A stretch of 7,134 nt of DNA from Actinomycetes bacterium (GCA_029263035.1 JAJCYF010000119.1:1-7134), one strand, 5' to 3'; positions 1 through 6,169 are shown, counted from the stretch's first letter. Numbers and translations: made by a program. Notes: a model not told the origin generated them from the letters alone.

Positions 1-224
1 GTGTAGGCACCGCAGAATCCCGTACCCGCGACCAGCAGGGCCGTGCTCCCCACGCCGGAGCCGGCCAGCAGACCGAGAAGAAAGCTCCCGGTCAGGTTCA
101 CCGCCCAGGTTCCCCAGAAGAGTCTGCCGGCCGCGCGGTTCTCGATCCACCCGCTGACCAGGTGGCGGGCTACGGCTCCGGCCGAACATGCGGCCCCGAA
201 GGCCGCCCACGTCAAAGGGCTCAC
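1..224 (-). CDS. crcB: CrcB/FluC fluoride channel subunit, second paralog (N-terminal part)
   Basis: Partial gene: the first 74 codons are present and the rest lies beyond the left edge. FluC/CrcB proteins are small four-helix membrane proteins that form dual-topology dimers and let cytoplasmic fluoride out. Visible here are an N-terminal hydrophobic helix, the pore signature around Asn43 (WAVNLTGSFLLGLLAG, about residues 40-55), and the start of the third-helix motif (GTGFCGAYT) just before the edge. The phenylalanine-box residues that would follow are off the window. The GTG start (222-224) overlaps the TGA stop (221-223) of the preceding crcB gene in a GTGA overlap, so translation is probably coupled. 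A paralog pair is the arrangement known for heterodimeric Fluc channels. The family call is firm; the heterodimer is inferred from context. Confidence 0.88.
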   Translation of the reverse strand, partial: MSPLTWAAFGAACSAGAVARHLVSGWIENRAAGRLFWGTWAVNLTGSFLLGLLAGSGVGSTALLVAGTGFCGAY

Positions 225-625
225 CCGGAAAGCGATCCGCCCAGGCGCATGCCGATCCACGCGGCCGCCACGCCGGCGATCAGCGTGGCGCCGCAGTAGA
301 GCGCGGCAACCTCCGGAGCACCGCCGCCCGTCAGGAGGCCGGCCTCAACCGCGAGCGTTGAGAAGGTCGTATAGGCGCCCAGCAGGCCGGTTGCAAAAAA
401 GGGTCGAACGTACCGGGACGAGTACCGGTTTTCCGCGATCACCAGCAGCGCCCCCAGCAGCAGGCTTCCCGAGGCGTTGGTCCAGAATGTGGCCCACGGA
501 AAGCCGTTCGGGCCCACCGGGATCAGCAGCCCCAAACCGTAACGGCACAAACCGCCCAGAGCGCCGCCGGCGGCAACCGCCGCCAGCACCGCCGGTTCGT
601 TCCTACCGTTGCTCGATCTGGTCAA
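221..625 (-). CDS. crcB: CrcB/FluC fluoride channel subunit, first paralog
   Basis: Protein of 134 residues, slightly longer than the usual 110-130 for this family of fluoride-exporting membrane channels. Motifs in order: the N-terminal helix with GGALGGLCRYGLG (about 20-32), the pore Asn50 within ATFWTNASGSLLLGAL (45-60), the third-helix motif LLGAYTTFSTL (81-91), and a last hydrophobic helix (about 106-127). The second phenylalanine of the usual TTFSTF box is Leu91 here, so this subunit may contribute an altered pore and lean on its partner. The TTG at 623-625 gives the listed start and lies 7 bases after the stop of the upstream gene. An internal GTG at 587-589 would give MLAAVAAGG, closer to typical CrcB N termini, so the start is uncertain. 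Downstream it overlaps the second crcB by 4 bases. No fluoride riboswitch was seen upstream of the operon. Confidence 0.92.
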   Translation of the reverse strand: MTRSSNGRNEPAVLAAVAAGGALGGLCRYGLGLLIPVGPNGFPWATFWTNASGSLLLGALLVIAENRYSSRYVRPFFATGLLGAYTTFSTLAVEAGLLTGGGAPEVAALYCGATLIAGVAAAWIGMRLGGSLSG

Positions 626-632
626 GCAGTGA

Positions 633-1124
633 TTATGCGACCTGCTGCTGGCGCCTCGCCGCCCGGCGCAGGACCTTGAGCGCCAGGCAGGGCGCGGTGT
701 CCAGCAGATCGAGGAATTCCCGGGTTCCGATTACGGCGACCTCGGCGTGGCCGCTCGCGACCAGGCCTTCGGAATAGGGCAGGTGGCCCAGCGCCTCCAT
801 CTCTCCGAAAATCTCGCCCTTGCCGGCGAGGGCCGTTGCGCCGCCGTCCCTTTGAATCTGCAGGGTTCCCCGGCTGACGATTACCACCTGAGCCGCCGGC
901 GTCCCTTCCAGGACCACCGTCGTCCCCGGCTCCACCTGCACGAAGTCCACCATGCGGGCGATGGCGGCAAGCTTGCGGCGGGAGCAGTGGTCGAACAGCG
1001 ACAGCTCGGCCAGCCGCTCGATCTTGCCGTTGGGTCTTTGTATCAGCGTCAGGAGTCCTTCGTTCCAGTCTCTACCTATCGTCCAGTCCATTTTCCATAC
1101 CAATCTGTGTCGGGGCAGGCACAT
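633..1124 (-). CDS. Stand-alone cyclic nucleotide-binding domain protein (Crp/Fnr-like sensor, no HTH)
   Basis: The 163 residues form one cNMP-binding beta-barrel and flanking helices: an entry helix (IERLAELSLFDHCSRRKLAAIA, 35-56), barrel strands with EPGTTVVLEGTPA (65-77), a phosphate-binding-cassette region FGEMEALGHLPYSEGLVA (106-123) and a closing helix (REFLDLLDTAPCLALKVLRRAARR). There is no C-terminal helix-turn-helix, so direct DNA binding as in Crp is unlikely. The cassette has Pro-Tyr-Ser where cAMP-binding proteins usually have Pro-Arg-Ser/Ala, so the phosphate-contacting arginine appears to be absent and classical cAMP binding is doubtful. ATG at 1122-1124 has a weak GAGG upstream; ATG at 1089-1091 (residue 12, MDWTIG) is an alternative that would leave the start clear of the upstream palindrome. 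It is the first gene of a probable operon with the two crcB genes, 7 bases before the first. Its role there is unknown: perhaps a regulatory partner. Confidence 0.83.
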   Translation of the reverse strand: MCLPRHRLVWKMDWTIGRDWNEGLLTLIQRPNGKIERLAELSLFDHCSRRKLAAIARMVDFVQVEPGTTVVLEGTPAAQVVIVSRGTLQIQRDGGATALAGKGEIFGEMEALGHLPYSEGLVASGHAEVAVIGTREFLDLLDTAPCLALKVLRRAARRQQQVA

Positions 1125-1191
1125 TGGCCTCGTCTAGGACCACTTTAGGAAAAAGTGGTCTTGACATCTAGAGCCAATCAGAGGAAAGTGG
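1123..1191. promoter_or_regulatory. Nested inverted repeat in divergent promoter region, probable operator
   Basis: The core is a perfect 9-bp inverted repeat, GACCACTTT (1138-1146) and AAAGTGGTC (1152-1160), around a 5-base spacer. Outside it are TCTAG (1133-1137) with CTAGA (1168-1172), and ATTGGC (1123-1128) with GCCAAT (1173-1178), giving a roughly concentric 56-bp structure. A further direct copy of AAAGTGG sits at 1185-1191, 33 bases (about three helical turns) after the one at 1152, and adjoins the ribosome binding region of the MocR gene. TTGACA at 1161-1166 resembles a -35 box, but I see no good -10 at the right distance. MocR-family regulators are known to bind repeats in divergent regions, so autoregulation plus control of the minus-strand operon is plausible. 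No T-tract follows the stem on either strand, so it is not a classic terminator. Confidence 0.6.
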
Positions 1192-1197
1192 CCTGAA

Positions 1198-2670
1198 ATG
1201 ATCGGCTCATCGGAAAGACGACTGCTCCAGATCCTCGGGGACTGGATGGGCCACGACGGACCCCTGTACTCCCGTCTGACCCAGGCGTTCGTGACCGCAA
1301 TCGAGAATGCCGATCTGCCTACCGGCACCAGGCTCCCGGCGGAAAGGGCTATGGCCCAGGCTCTTGGAGTCAGCCGGGCAACCGTCACCCAGGCCTACGA
1401 GGCCCTGCGGGATGCCGGGTGGGTCCAGTCCCGGCAGGGGAGCGGCACCTGGGTCGGCTCCGCCTCACAAGCCGGGCGCTCGGTGGTTCCCGCCGGACCG
1501 CGGCCCCTGTCCTCCGGCACCTTCTTCACCCGGTTGATGGACTCGAGCCCCCGGCCCCCCATCAACATGTCCATGGCGGCGCTGCCGGGGGCCGACGAGA
1601 TCTTCGCCGAAGGCAACTCAATCGATCTGTCCGATCTTCTCGGCGTCCCGAGCCACGGATATGCCCCACTGGGCTACCAACCGCTTCGCCAGGAGATAGC
1701 TCGCTCCTACGTCCGGGCCGAGGTCCCCACCCTCCCGGAGGAGGTCCTGGTCACCACCGGAGCCCAACAGGCCATCTCCCTGCTGGCGGGCCACTACCTG
1801 CAGCGCGGAGATACCGTGGTCGTCGAAAGCCCCACCTACTCGGGGGCGATAGACGCGTTCTCAAGGGCGGGAGCCAGGCTTATCCCGGTCCCGGTCGGAA
1901 ACGACGGGATACGCCTGGACGTGCTGGCGGAGGCGCTGGCATCGGCCAAGCCCCGGCTGGTCTACCTGATGCCCACCTTCCAGAACCCGACCGGAGCGGT
2001 GATGTCCGAAGAAGCCCGCAGGCAGGTGGCCCGCCTGGCCGATCAGTCTCAGGTTCCGTTCGTTGAGGACAACACGCTGGCCGACCTGTCTTTCGGATCC
2101 CACCCCCCGCCTCCTCTGGCCCACTACTCCCGGGGAGGCACCATCATCAGCGTCGGCTCGATGAGCAAGCTGTACTGGGCGGGTATCCGCATCGGCTGGG
2201 TGAGGGGGCCCGAGTCGCTGATTACCCGGTTGGGACAGCACAAGGTGGCGGCCGACCTGGGGTCCTCGATGGTCTCCCAGGTGCTTGCATGCCGGATTCT
2301 TCCCAACCATGAGCAGGTGCAGGCGCGGCAGGCGAAGATGCTGCGGACCCGCCTGGACCTCCTGGAGACCCTTTTGCGTGAACGGATCCCCGAGTGGCGC
2401 TGGCAGCGCCCCGAGGGCGGGCTGTCGCTTTGGGTGCGAATTACCAGCGGCGACGCCCATGCCTTCGCCGATCAGGCGCTGCGGCACGGGGTTGCCATCA
2501 CGCCGGGAAGCGATCTAGCTCCCGACGACGCCTTCCACGACCACATACGACTCAACTACGTGGTCGACGAATCCCTGTTGGAGGCGGCGGTCGAGCGTCT
2601 GGCCGCCGCCTGGCAGGCTCACCGTGCCGCCGGGGGGCCTCAGCGGGAGGCGGTTGAAGTCAAAGTCTGA
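1198..2670 (+). CDS. MocR-type regulator: GntR winged helix fused to fold-type I aminotransferase-like domain
   Basis: The 490-residue length is typical of MocR (GntR subfamily) regulators, which bind DNA with an N-terminal winged helix and sense pyridoxal phosphate or an amino compound with a catalytically repurposed aminotransferase domain. The winged helix spans about 20-87 (LPTGTRLPAERAMAQALGVS, then the recognition helix RATVTQAYEALRDAGW and the wing RQGSGTWVG). The aminotransferase part shows YAPLGYQPLR (155-164), TTGAQQAI (186-193), NPTG (263-266), EDN (290-292), the PLP-lysine motif SVGSMSK with Lys324, and the carboxylate-binding Arg451 in IRLNY. The cofactor residues look intact. 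The sequence EDNTLADL replaces the EDDY form of GabR/PdxR types and recalls the YczR subgroup, but this is only an impression. The ATG follows an AGAGGAAAG stretch (1180-1188). The gene diverges from the CNBD/crcB operon; no pyridoxal or aminobutyrate genes are adjacent, so its target is unknown. Confidence 0.93.
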   Translation: MIGSSERRLLQILGDWMGHDGPLYSRLTQAFVTAIENADLPTGTRLPAERAMAQALGVSRATVTQAYEALRDAGWVQSRQGSGTWVGSASQAGRSVVPAGPRPLSSGTFFTRLMDSSPRPPINMSMAALPGADEIFAEGNSIDLSDLLGVPSHGYAPLGYQPLRQEIARSYVRAEVPTLPEEVLVTTGAQQAISLLAGHYLQRGDTVVVESPTYSGAIDAFSRAGARLIPVPVGNDGIRLDVLAEALASAKPRLVYLMPTFQNPTGAVMSEEARRQVARLADQSQVPFVEDNTLADLSFGSHPPPPLAHYSRGGTIISVGSMSKLYWAGIRIGWVRGPESLITRLGQHKVAADLGSSMVSQVLACRILPNHEQVQARQAKMLRTRLDLLETLLRERIPEWRWQRPEGGLSLWVRITSGDAHAFADQALRHGVAITPGSDLAPDDAFHDHIRLNYVVDESLLEAAVERLAAAWQAHRAAGGPQREAVEVKV

Positions 2671-2696
2671 GCACCTGTTGTAAGCTGCAAATCGTC

Positions 2697-2918
2697 TTGA
2701 AACTCTCCCACCACGCAATCTTGAGGATGGCGCAGCGCGAGATCTCCCCCCAGGAGGTCGAGCAGGCGTTGGCCAACGTCGCGTCGACCGATCCCGGCGA
2801 CCGTCCCAGCCGGCTCATCAAGATCGGCACCACCAACGAGGGGAAGCGGCTGCGCATCACCCAGAACAACTTCGGTCAGGAGCATGTCATCACCGTCATC
2901 CGTGTGGAGAAGACCTAG
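2697..2918 (+). CDS. Small DUF4258-type protein, possible toxin-like partner
   Basis: The 73-residue protein has the DUF4258 pattern: an N-terminal SHHAILRMAQREISPQEVEQAL (4-25) with paired histidines and Arg10/Arg14, a basic strand region LIKIGTTNEGKRLRIT (40-55), and a final hydrophobic strand HVITVIRV. This small basic fold resembles RelE/BrnT-like proteins, and such genes often precede a DUF2283 gene, which has led to suspicion of a toxin-antitoxin-like pair; activity is unproven. The start is TTG (2697-2699), 26 bases after the MocR stop with no clear ribosome binding site, so co-transcription with the regulator is possible. The last two bases of the TAG stop (2916-2918) belong to the left terminal repeat of the palindromic element that follows, so the present stop codon was probably created by that insertion. 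Without it the stop would be TGA at the same codon, and the protein is unchanged. Confidence 0.78.
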   Translation: MKLSHHAILRMAQREISPQEVEQALANVASTDPGDRPSRLIKIGTTNEGKRLRITQNNFGQEHVITVIRVEKT

Positions 2919-3080
2919 TGCTCCTTTCCGTGAGTAGTGCGAGCACCGAGAGCGTCCAGGCGCCCCAAGGGCAAGGCGCGAGGAGGACGCATACCGCTCG
3001 CCGTCTGTGTCCGACGAGCAACGCAGCAATTGGGGATGGCTGGGCGTTCGAATGCCCCAATAATCACGGAATGGAGCACT
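2917..3080. mobile_element. 164-bp palindromic MITE-like element between DUF4258 and DUF2283 genes
   Basis: Positions 2917-2939 and 3058-3080 are inverted copies matching at 20 of 23 positions, beginning with a perfect 8 bp (AGTGCTCC on the left, GGAGCACT on the right) and then TTCCGTGA/TCACGGAA. Weaker complementarity continues inwards: about 17 of 24 aligned columns between 2950-2972 and 3026-3049, and 9 of 12 between 2985-2996 (GGACGCATACCG) and 3001-3012. The loop is 2997-3000, exactly at the centre of the terminal repeats (2998.5), so the whole element is one long imperfect hairpin on either strand. It has no plausible coding region. Removing exactly these bases leaves ACC TGA ATG, the upstream stop touching the downstream start. 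That supports an insertion, although no clear target duplication is seen (at most a 2-bp CT). It could instead be a REP/BIME-like repeat or a structured RNA. Whether it is repeated elsewhere cannot be seen here. Confidence 0.68.
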
Positions 3081-3082
3081 GA

Positions 3083-3349
3083 ATGCGAGTTCTGTACGAC
3101 GGCGCCGTCGACGCTCTCTACCTGCCGTTTCGCCGGGGAGCCCGGGTGGACCGGTCGGTTGTGGTGGACGTCAAGCGCATCGTCGACCTGGATGAGCGAG
3201 GAACCCCGGTGGGAATCGAAATCATGGGGGCGTCCCACGGCGTTCAGCTCAGCGATCTGGTGGAGGAGTACGGCCTGGAGGGCTGGGCTCCCGACTTCCC
3301 GGCGATAGAGGCCTTCAGCTTCACCCGCGAAGAGGGCGCCGAAGGCTAG
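3083..3349 (+). CDS. Small DUF2283-type protein, possible antitoxin-like partner
   Basis: The 88-residue protein matches the DUF2283 pattern: MRVLYDGAVDALYLPF (1-16, with Tyr5-Asp6 and the DALY motif at 10-13), a central strand (VDRSVVVDVKRIVDLDERGTPVGIEIMGAS, 22-51) carrying VDLDERG and GIEIMGAS, and an acidic tail. The family is of unknown function and is frequently encoded next to DUF4258 proteins, as here. ATG at 3083-3085 is preceded by GGAG (3073-3076) at 6 bases; this ribosome binding site lies inside the right terminal repeat of the palindromic element. If the element is removed, an alternative GGAG inside the end of the DUF4258 gene (2905-2908) would sit 9 bases before this ATG, so ancestral translational coupling is likely. 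Its TAG stop (3347-3349) shares CTAG with the stop of the convergent glycosyltransferase gene. The antitoxin role is only inferred from the pairing. Confidence 0.85.
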   Translation: MRVLYDGAVDALYLPFRRGARVDRSVVVDVKRIVDLDERGTPVGIEIMGASHGVQLSDLVEEYGLEGWAPDFPAIEAFSFTREEGAEG

Positions 3350-4428
3350 CGCAGCACGCGGTTGTAGACCTCGCCCACCCGGGCGACCAGCTCGGTAGGG
3401 GAGGGTAACCTCCTTTCGGCCGCCTCCCTCGCCAGCTTGACCCTGAGTTCGGGGGAGCCGAGCAGACTGGAGAGCGCCTCCCGGAAACCGCCGGCGTCGT
3501 CCGGATCGACCAGAAGGCCGGCATCACCCACCAGTTCGTCGATTGCGCCGGTGCGGGTCGCCACCACCGGCAGGCCGGCGGCAACCGCCTCCATCACGGC
3601 GAAGCCGTACGATTCGGCATGCGCCGGAAGGGCAAAGATGTCGGCCGCAGCCAGTAGGTTGCCTACATCGGCCCGGTGACCCAGCAGCCTGACCCCGGTC
3701 CCTTCAGCCCGGGCCTGGAGTTCCTGCCGTTGCGGTCCGTCCCCGGCAATCCAGCCCTCGGCGCCGCTGCCCGCCAGCGCCTCGATGAAGATGTCCAGCC
3801 GTTTGTCGGGGTGGAGCCGCCCCACCGCCAGGACCACCGTCCGTTCCTCAGGGACCCCTAACTCGCTTCTGACCTTCGCCCGTGCCCCGGGTTCCGCTAC
3901 CGGCAGGTCCAGGGCCGGAGGGACGATGTCCCCGAAGCCCAGCTCATCCCCGACGCCTCCCGACACCACGATGACTGCCGCCGCCCGCCGCAGTCCCAGA
4001 CGGGCCGCCTGCCACATGGCCTTCTGCGCCAGTGCCGACCCGGCGCCTTTGGCCGAGGCACGAAGCGTCTGCTGCATTGAGGTGTGGACCGTGACCACAA
4101 CCGGCGGTCCTTTGGTTCCCAGAACGGTCCAGCGCAGCGCCTGCGCGCCGGCGGTGAGCCCGTGGACGTGGATCACATCCGGTGCGATGTCCGACAGGGG
4201 AAATCCGGTCTCACCGGTTGTAAAGAAATTGCACTTTTCGAAGAACCCGGCAAGCTCTGCCGGCCCCGCTACGCCGGCGGTTTCATAGCCCTCAGGCGGC
4301 TTGTAGGCGAGGAAACGGACGTGGCGGCGTATCCCTCCCGATGACGGGCCCAGCACTTGAAGTACACGCCGGACCCCCGGCGCGTGCTTAGAATGAGATT
4401 CCCCGAGCTCGCTCTGCGGATCACTCAT
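3346..4428 (-). CDS. Glycosyltransferase family 4-type (GT-B fold) enzyme
   Basis: The 360-residue protein is a retaining GT-B glycosyltransferase of the GT4/WcaJ-RfaG-like group, transferring a sugar from a nucleotide donor to an envelope or metabolite acceptor. The N-terminal Rossmann domain has the glycine-rich loop LGPSSGGIRRHV (26-37), DVIHVHG (84-90) and VVTVHTS (111-117). The C-terminal donor domain has VGRLHPDKRLD (202-212), IAGDGPQ (227-233), and the EX7E motif E272-SYGFAVM-E280 followed by AVAAGLPVVATRTGAIDELV. All donor-site residues look intact. The ATG at 4426-4428 has no good ribosome binding site, so the first 15 or so residues are uncertain. There is no signal peptide or membrane helix, so it acts on the cytoplasmic side. 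It is divergent from murJ across 112 bp, suggesting an envelope role, but the acceptor cannot be told. Its stop overlaps that of the DUF2283 gene. Confidence 0.92.
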   Translation of the reverse strand: MSDPQSELGESHSKHAPGVRRVLQVLGPSSGGIRRHVRFLAYKPPEGYETAGVAGPAELAGFFEKCNFFTTGETGFPLSDIAPDVIHVHGLTAGAQALRWTVLGTKGPPVVVTVHTSMQQTLRASAKGAGSALAQKAMWQAARLGLRRAAAVIVVSGGVGDELGFGDIVPPALDLPVAEPGARAKVRSELGVPEERTVVLAVGRLHPDKRLDIFIEALAGSGAEGWIAGDGPQRQELQARAEGTGVRLLGHRADVGNLLAAADIFALPAHAESYGFAVMEAVAAGLPVVATRTGAIDELVGDAGLLVDPDDAGGFREALSSLLGSPELRVKLAREAAERRLPSPTELVARVGEVYNRVLR

Positions 4429-4540
4429 AGAGGTATGACCATTCTCCCAACCATCCCTTCACGGCGGGCAAACACCGGCCGGCCTACCCATCGGGCGCCC
4501 GGACCACCGTACGCCAACCCGCCGCGGCCCGGAGGCATTC

Positions 4541-6169
4541 GTGGCTGCTGAGCAGGCGGCTCCCATGCCCTCCGCCGGGCGGGCGGCGGCTTTGGTGTCG
4601 GCCATCACCGTGGGGGCCCGGATGATGGGCGTCATCCGCACCCTCACGGTGACGGCCATCCTGGGCATCACCTACCTGGGCAACACCTACTCCAGCGCCA
4701 ACGCGCTTCCTAACCTTCTGTTCGAGATCATCGCAGGCGGAGCGATCGCCGCAGCACTCCTCCCGGCTTTGGCGGCGCCGGCGGCTTCCGGGGACGGCCG
4801 GGCGGTTGGAGTGATCGCCAGCGGGGTTCTGAACCGGGCGCTGCTGATTACCACGCCGGTGGTACTGGCCGGCATTTTGCTGCGCGAGCCGCTGATGCGT
4901 GCGCTCACCTCCCAGGTGGCCGATGCCGCGATCCGGGCCCGCGAGATCGAGCTCGGGTCGTTCCTGCTGATCCTGTTCCTGCCGCAGCTGTGGCTGTACG
5001 TGTTCGGCGTGGTCCTGACCGGGGTTCTGCACGCCCACCACCGGTTCGTAATGCCGGCGATGGCGCCGCTGCTGTCGAGCATGGTGGTGACCGTCTCCTA
5101 CCTGCTGTACGGATACATCGAGGGACCCGACGCCGACCGTCTGGAGTTGGTCTCCAACGCCGGGCGCCTGGTGCTCGGCCTCGGGACCACCCTGGGGGTG
5201 GTCGTGCTTTCGTTCTGCCTGTTGCCCTCGGTACGGGCGCTCGGCATCTCCTGGAAGCCCACCCTGGCCATGCCGCAGGAGGCCCGCAGCAAGATCCGGG
5301 CCCTGATCCTGCCGGCGATGCTTACCATCGGCGCCCAGCAGGTCTTCCTCGGGGTCGTGCTGGTGCTCGCCAACCGCGTCGAGGGCGGAGTTGTCGCCTA
5401 CCACCTGGCCTTCACCGCCCTGCTGGTGTTCTGGGCGGTGTTCCCGTTGCCGATGGCCACCACGATGTTCCCCGGCCTCGCCGCGTCGGCGGTGAACGAC
5501 CGGGTTGAGTTCGCCCGCCGTTCGTCCGAGGCGATCCGAAAGGTAACCGTGATCGTTCTTGGGGCGTCGGCGCTGCTGTTCGCAGCAGCGGATCCGGCGG
5601 CGCGGCTGGTGGTGCACCTGGGCGCCGGGGCGGACGCCGATTCCCGGCAGATGATCTCTCTCACCATCGCCGCCTTCGCCCCGGGTCTGATCGGCTACGG
5701 GCTGTATGCCCTGCTCACCCGCGCCGCCTACGCGCTGGGTGACGGCAAAGGGCCGGCCATCGCGGCACTGGCCGGTTTCGGCGCCGGCATCGGCTTGAAT
5801 GTGGCCGCCTCTCAGGTCTTCGACGGCCCGCAACTGATCGCCTCTTTGGCCGCCGGGTTTTCGATCGGCATCAGCGGATCGGCAGTCCTGCTGGTGGCAT
5901 TCTTCCGCTCCCGGGCCGGTTCGGATGCACTCGACGGAGCGGCGCTGGCGTTCGGCCGGAGTCTCGGCGCCGGGGCGGCCGCAGCGGCGGTGGGCCTGGC
6001 GGTTGCCTGGGCGATGCCGGTCGGCACCTTGGCGGCCGACCTCGGGCGGGCCGCCGGTACCGGCCTGGCGACCGTGATCACCTATCTGACCGCTTCGATG
6101 CTGCTCGGCGAACGTGAACTGACCGGCGCCCTTCGTCCCGGGGGTTCCGGGAAGCTGAGGTCGCAGTGA
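4541..6169 (+). CDS. murJ: MurJ/MviN-family lipid II flippase
   Basis: The 542-residue, highly hydrophobic protein with many predicted membrane helices belongs to the MOP exporter superfamily; MurJ moves lipid II across the cytoplasmic membrane for peptidoglycan synthesis. The N-terminal signature is clear: LVSAITVGARMMGVIRT (18-34), with Arg27 and Arg33 aligning with E. coli Arg18 and Arg24, then NALPNLLFEIIAGGAIAAALLPAL (54-77). The second halves of some E. coli key sites differ: Phe-Glu follows LPNLL where E. coli has Arg-Arg, and I see no Arg270 equivalent in the AYHLAFTALLVFWAVFPLP helix. This is a divergent, probably actinobacterial, type. There is no cytoplasmic pseudokinase extension like the mycobacterial one. 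The GTG start (4541) is well supported by GGAGG at 4531-4535, 5 bases upstream. The TGA stop overlaps the next gene in GTGA, indicating translational coupling. The 112-bp region upstream, shared with the divergent glycosyltransferase gene, shows no convincing promoter boxes. Confidence 0.93.
   Translation: MAAEQAAPMPSAGRAAALVSAITVGARMMGVIRTLTVTAILGITYLGNTYSSANALPNLLFEIIAGGAIAAALLPALAAPAASGDGRAVGVIASGVLNRALLITTPVVLAGILLREPLMRALTSQVADAAIRAREIELGSFLLILFLPQLWLYVFGVVLTGVLHAHHRFVMPAMAPLLSSMVVTVSYLLYGYIEGPDADRLELVSNAGRLVLGLGTTLGVVVLSFCLLPSVRALGISWKPTLAMPQEARSKIRALILPAMLTIGAQQVFLGVVLVLANRVEGGVVAYHLAFTALLVFWAVFPLPMATTMFPGLAASAVNDRVEFARRSSEAIRKVTVIVLGASALLFAAADPAARLVVHLGAGADADSRQMISLTIAAFAPGLIGYGLYALLTRAAYALGDGKGPAIAALAGFGAGIGLNVAASQVFDGPQLIASLAAGFSIGISGSAVLLVAFFRSRAGSDALDGAALAFGRSLGAGAAAAAVGLAVAWAMPVGTLAADLGRAAGTGLATVITYLTASMLLGERELTGALRPGGSGKLRSQ

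Noticed and set aside
43..777. A 244-codon plus-strand open frame across the crcB genes
   Set aside because: It is rich in Arg, Pro and Ser and lies antisense to two well-recognised crcB genes and the end of the CNBD gene.
1138..1160. The 9-bp hairpin as a transcription terminator
   Set aside because: No T-tract follows the stem on either strand and it lies in front of both genes, so an operator is more likely.
1125..1197. Possible fluoride riboswitch upstream of the CNBD-crcB operon
   Set aside because: The leader read on the minus strand lacks the GGxGATGG start and the conserved pseudoknot pieces of the crcB motif; the stem present is a simple 9-bp hairpin.
1198..2670. Calling the MocR gene pdxR or gabR
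   Set aside because: No pyridoxal synthesis or aminobutyrate genes are adjacent, and the EDNTLADL segment differs from the usual EDDY form, so no specific symbol is justified.
3042..3057. A tRNA T-arm-like sequence (GGGC, GTTCGAAT, GCCC) suggesting a tRNA fragment or attachment site
   Set aside because: The stem is only 4 bp with an 8-base loop, no acceptor or anticodon arm surrounds it, and it falls inside the larger palindromic element, where 3029-3035 also pairs with 3055-3061.
2937..3308. A 123-codon plus-strand open frame spanning the palindromic element and the DUF2283 gene
   Set aside because: It reads the DUF2283 gene in another frame and has no recognisable domain; the 3083 frame matches DUF2283 and has a ribosome binding site.
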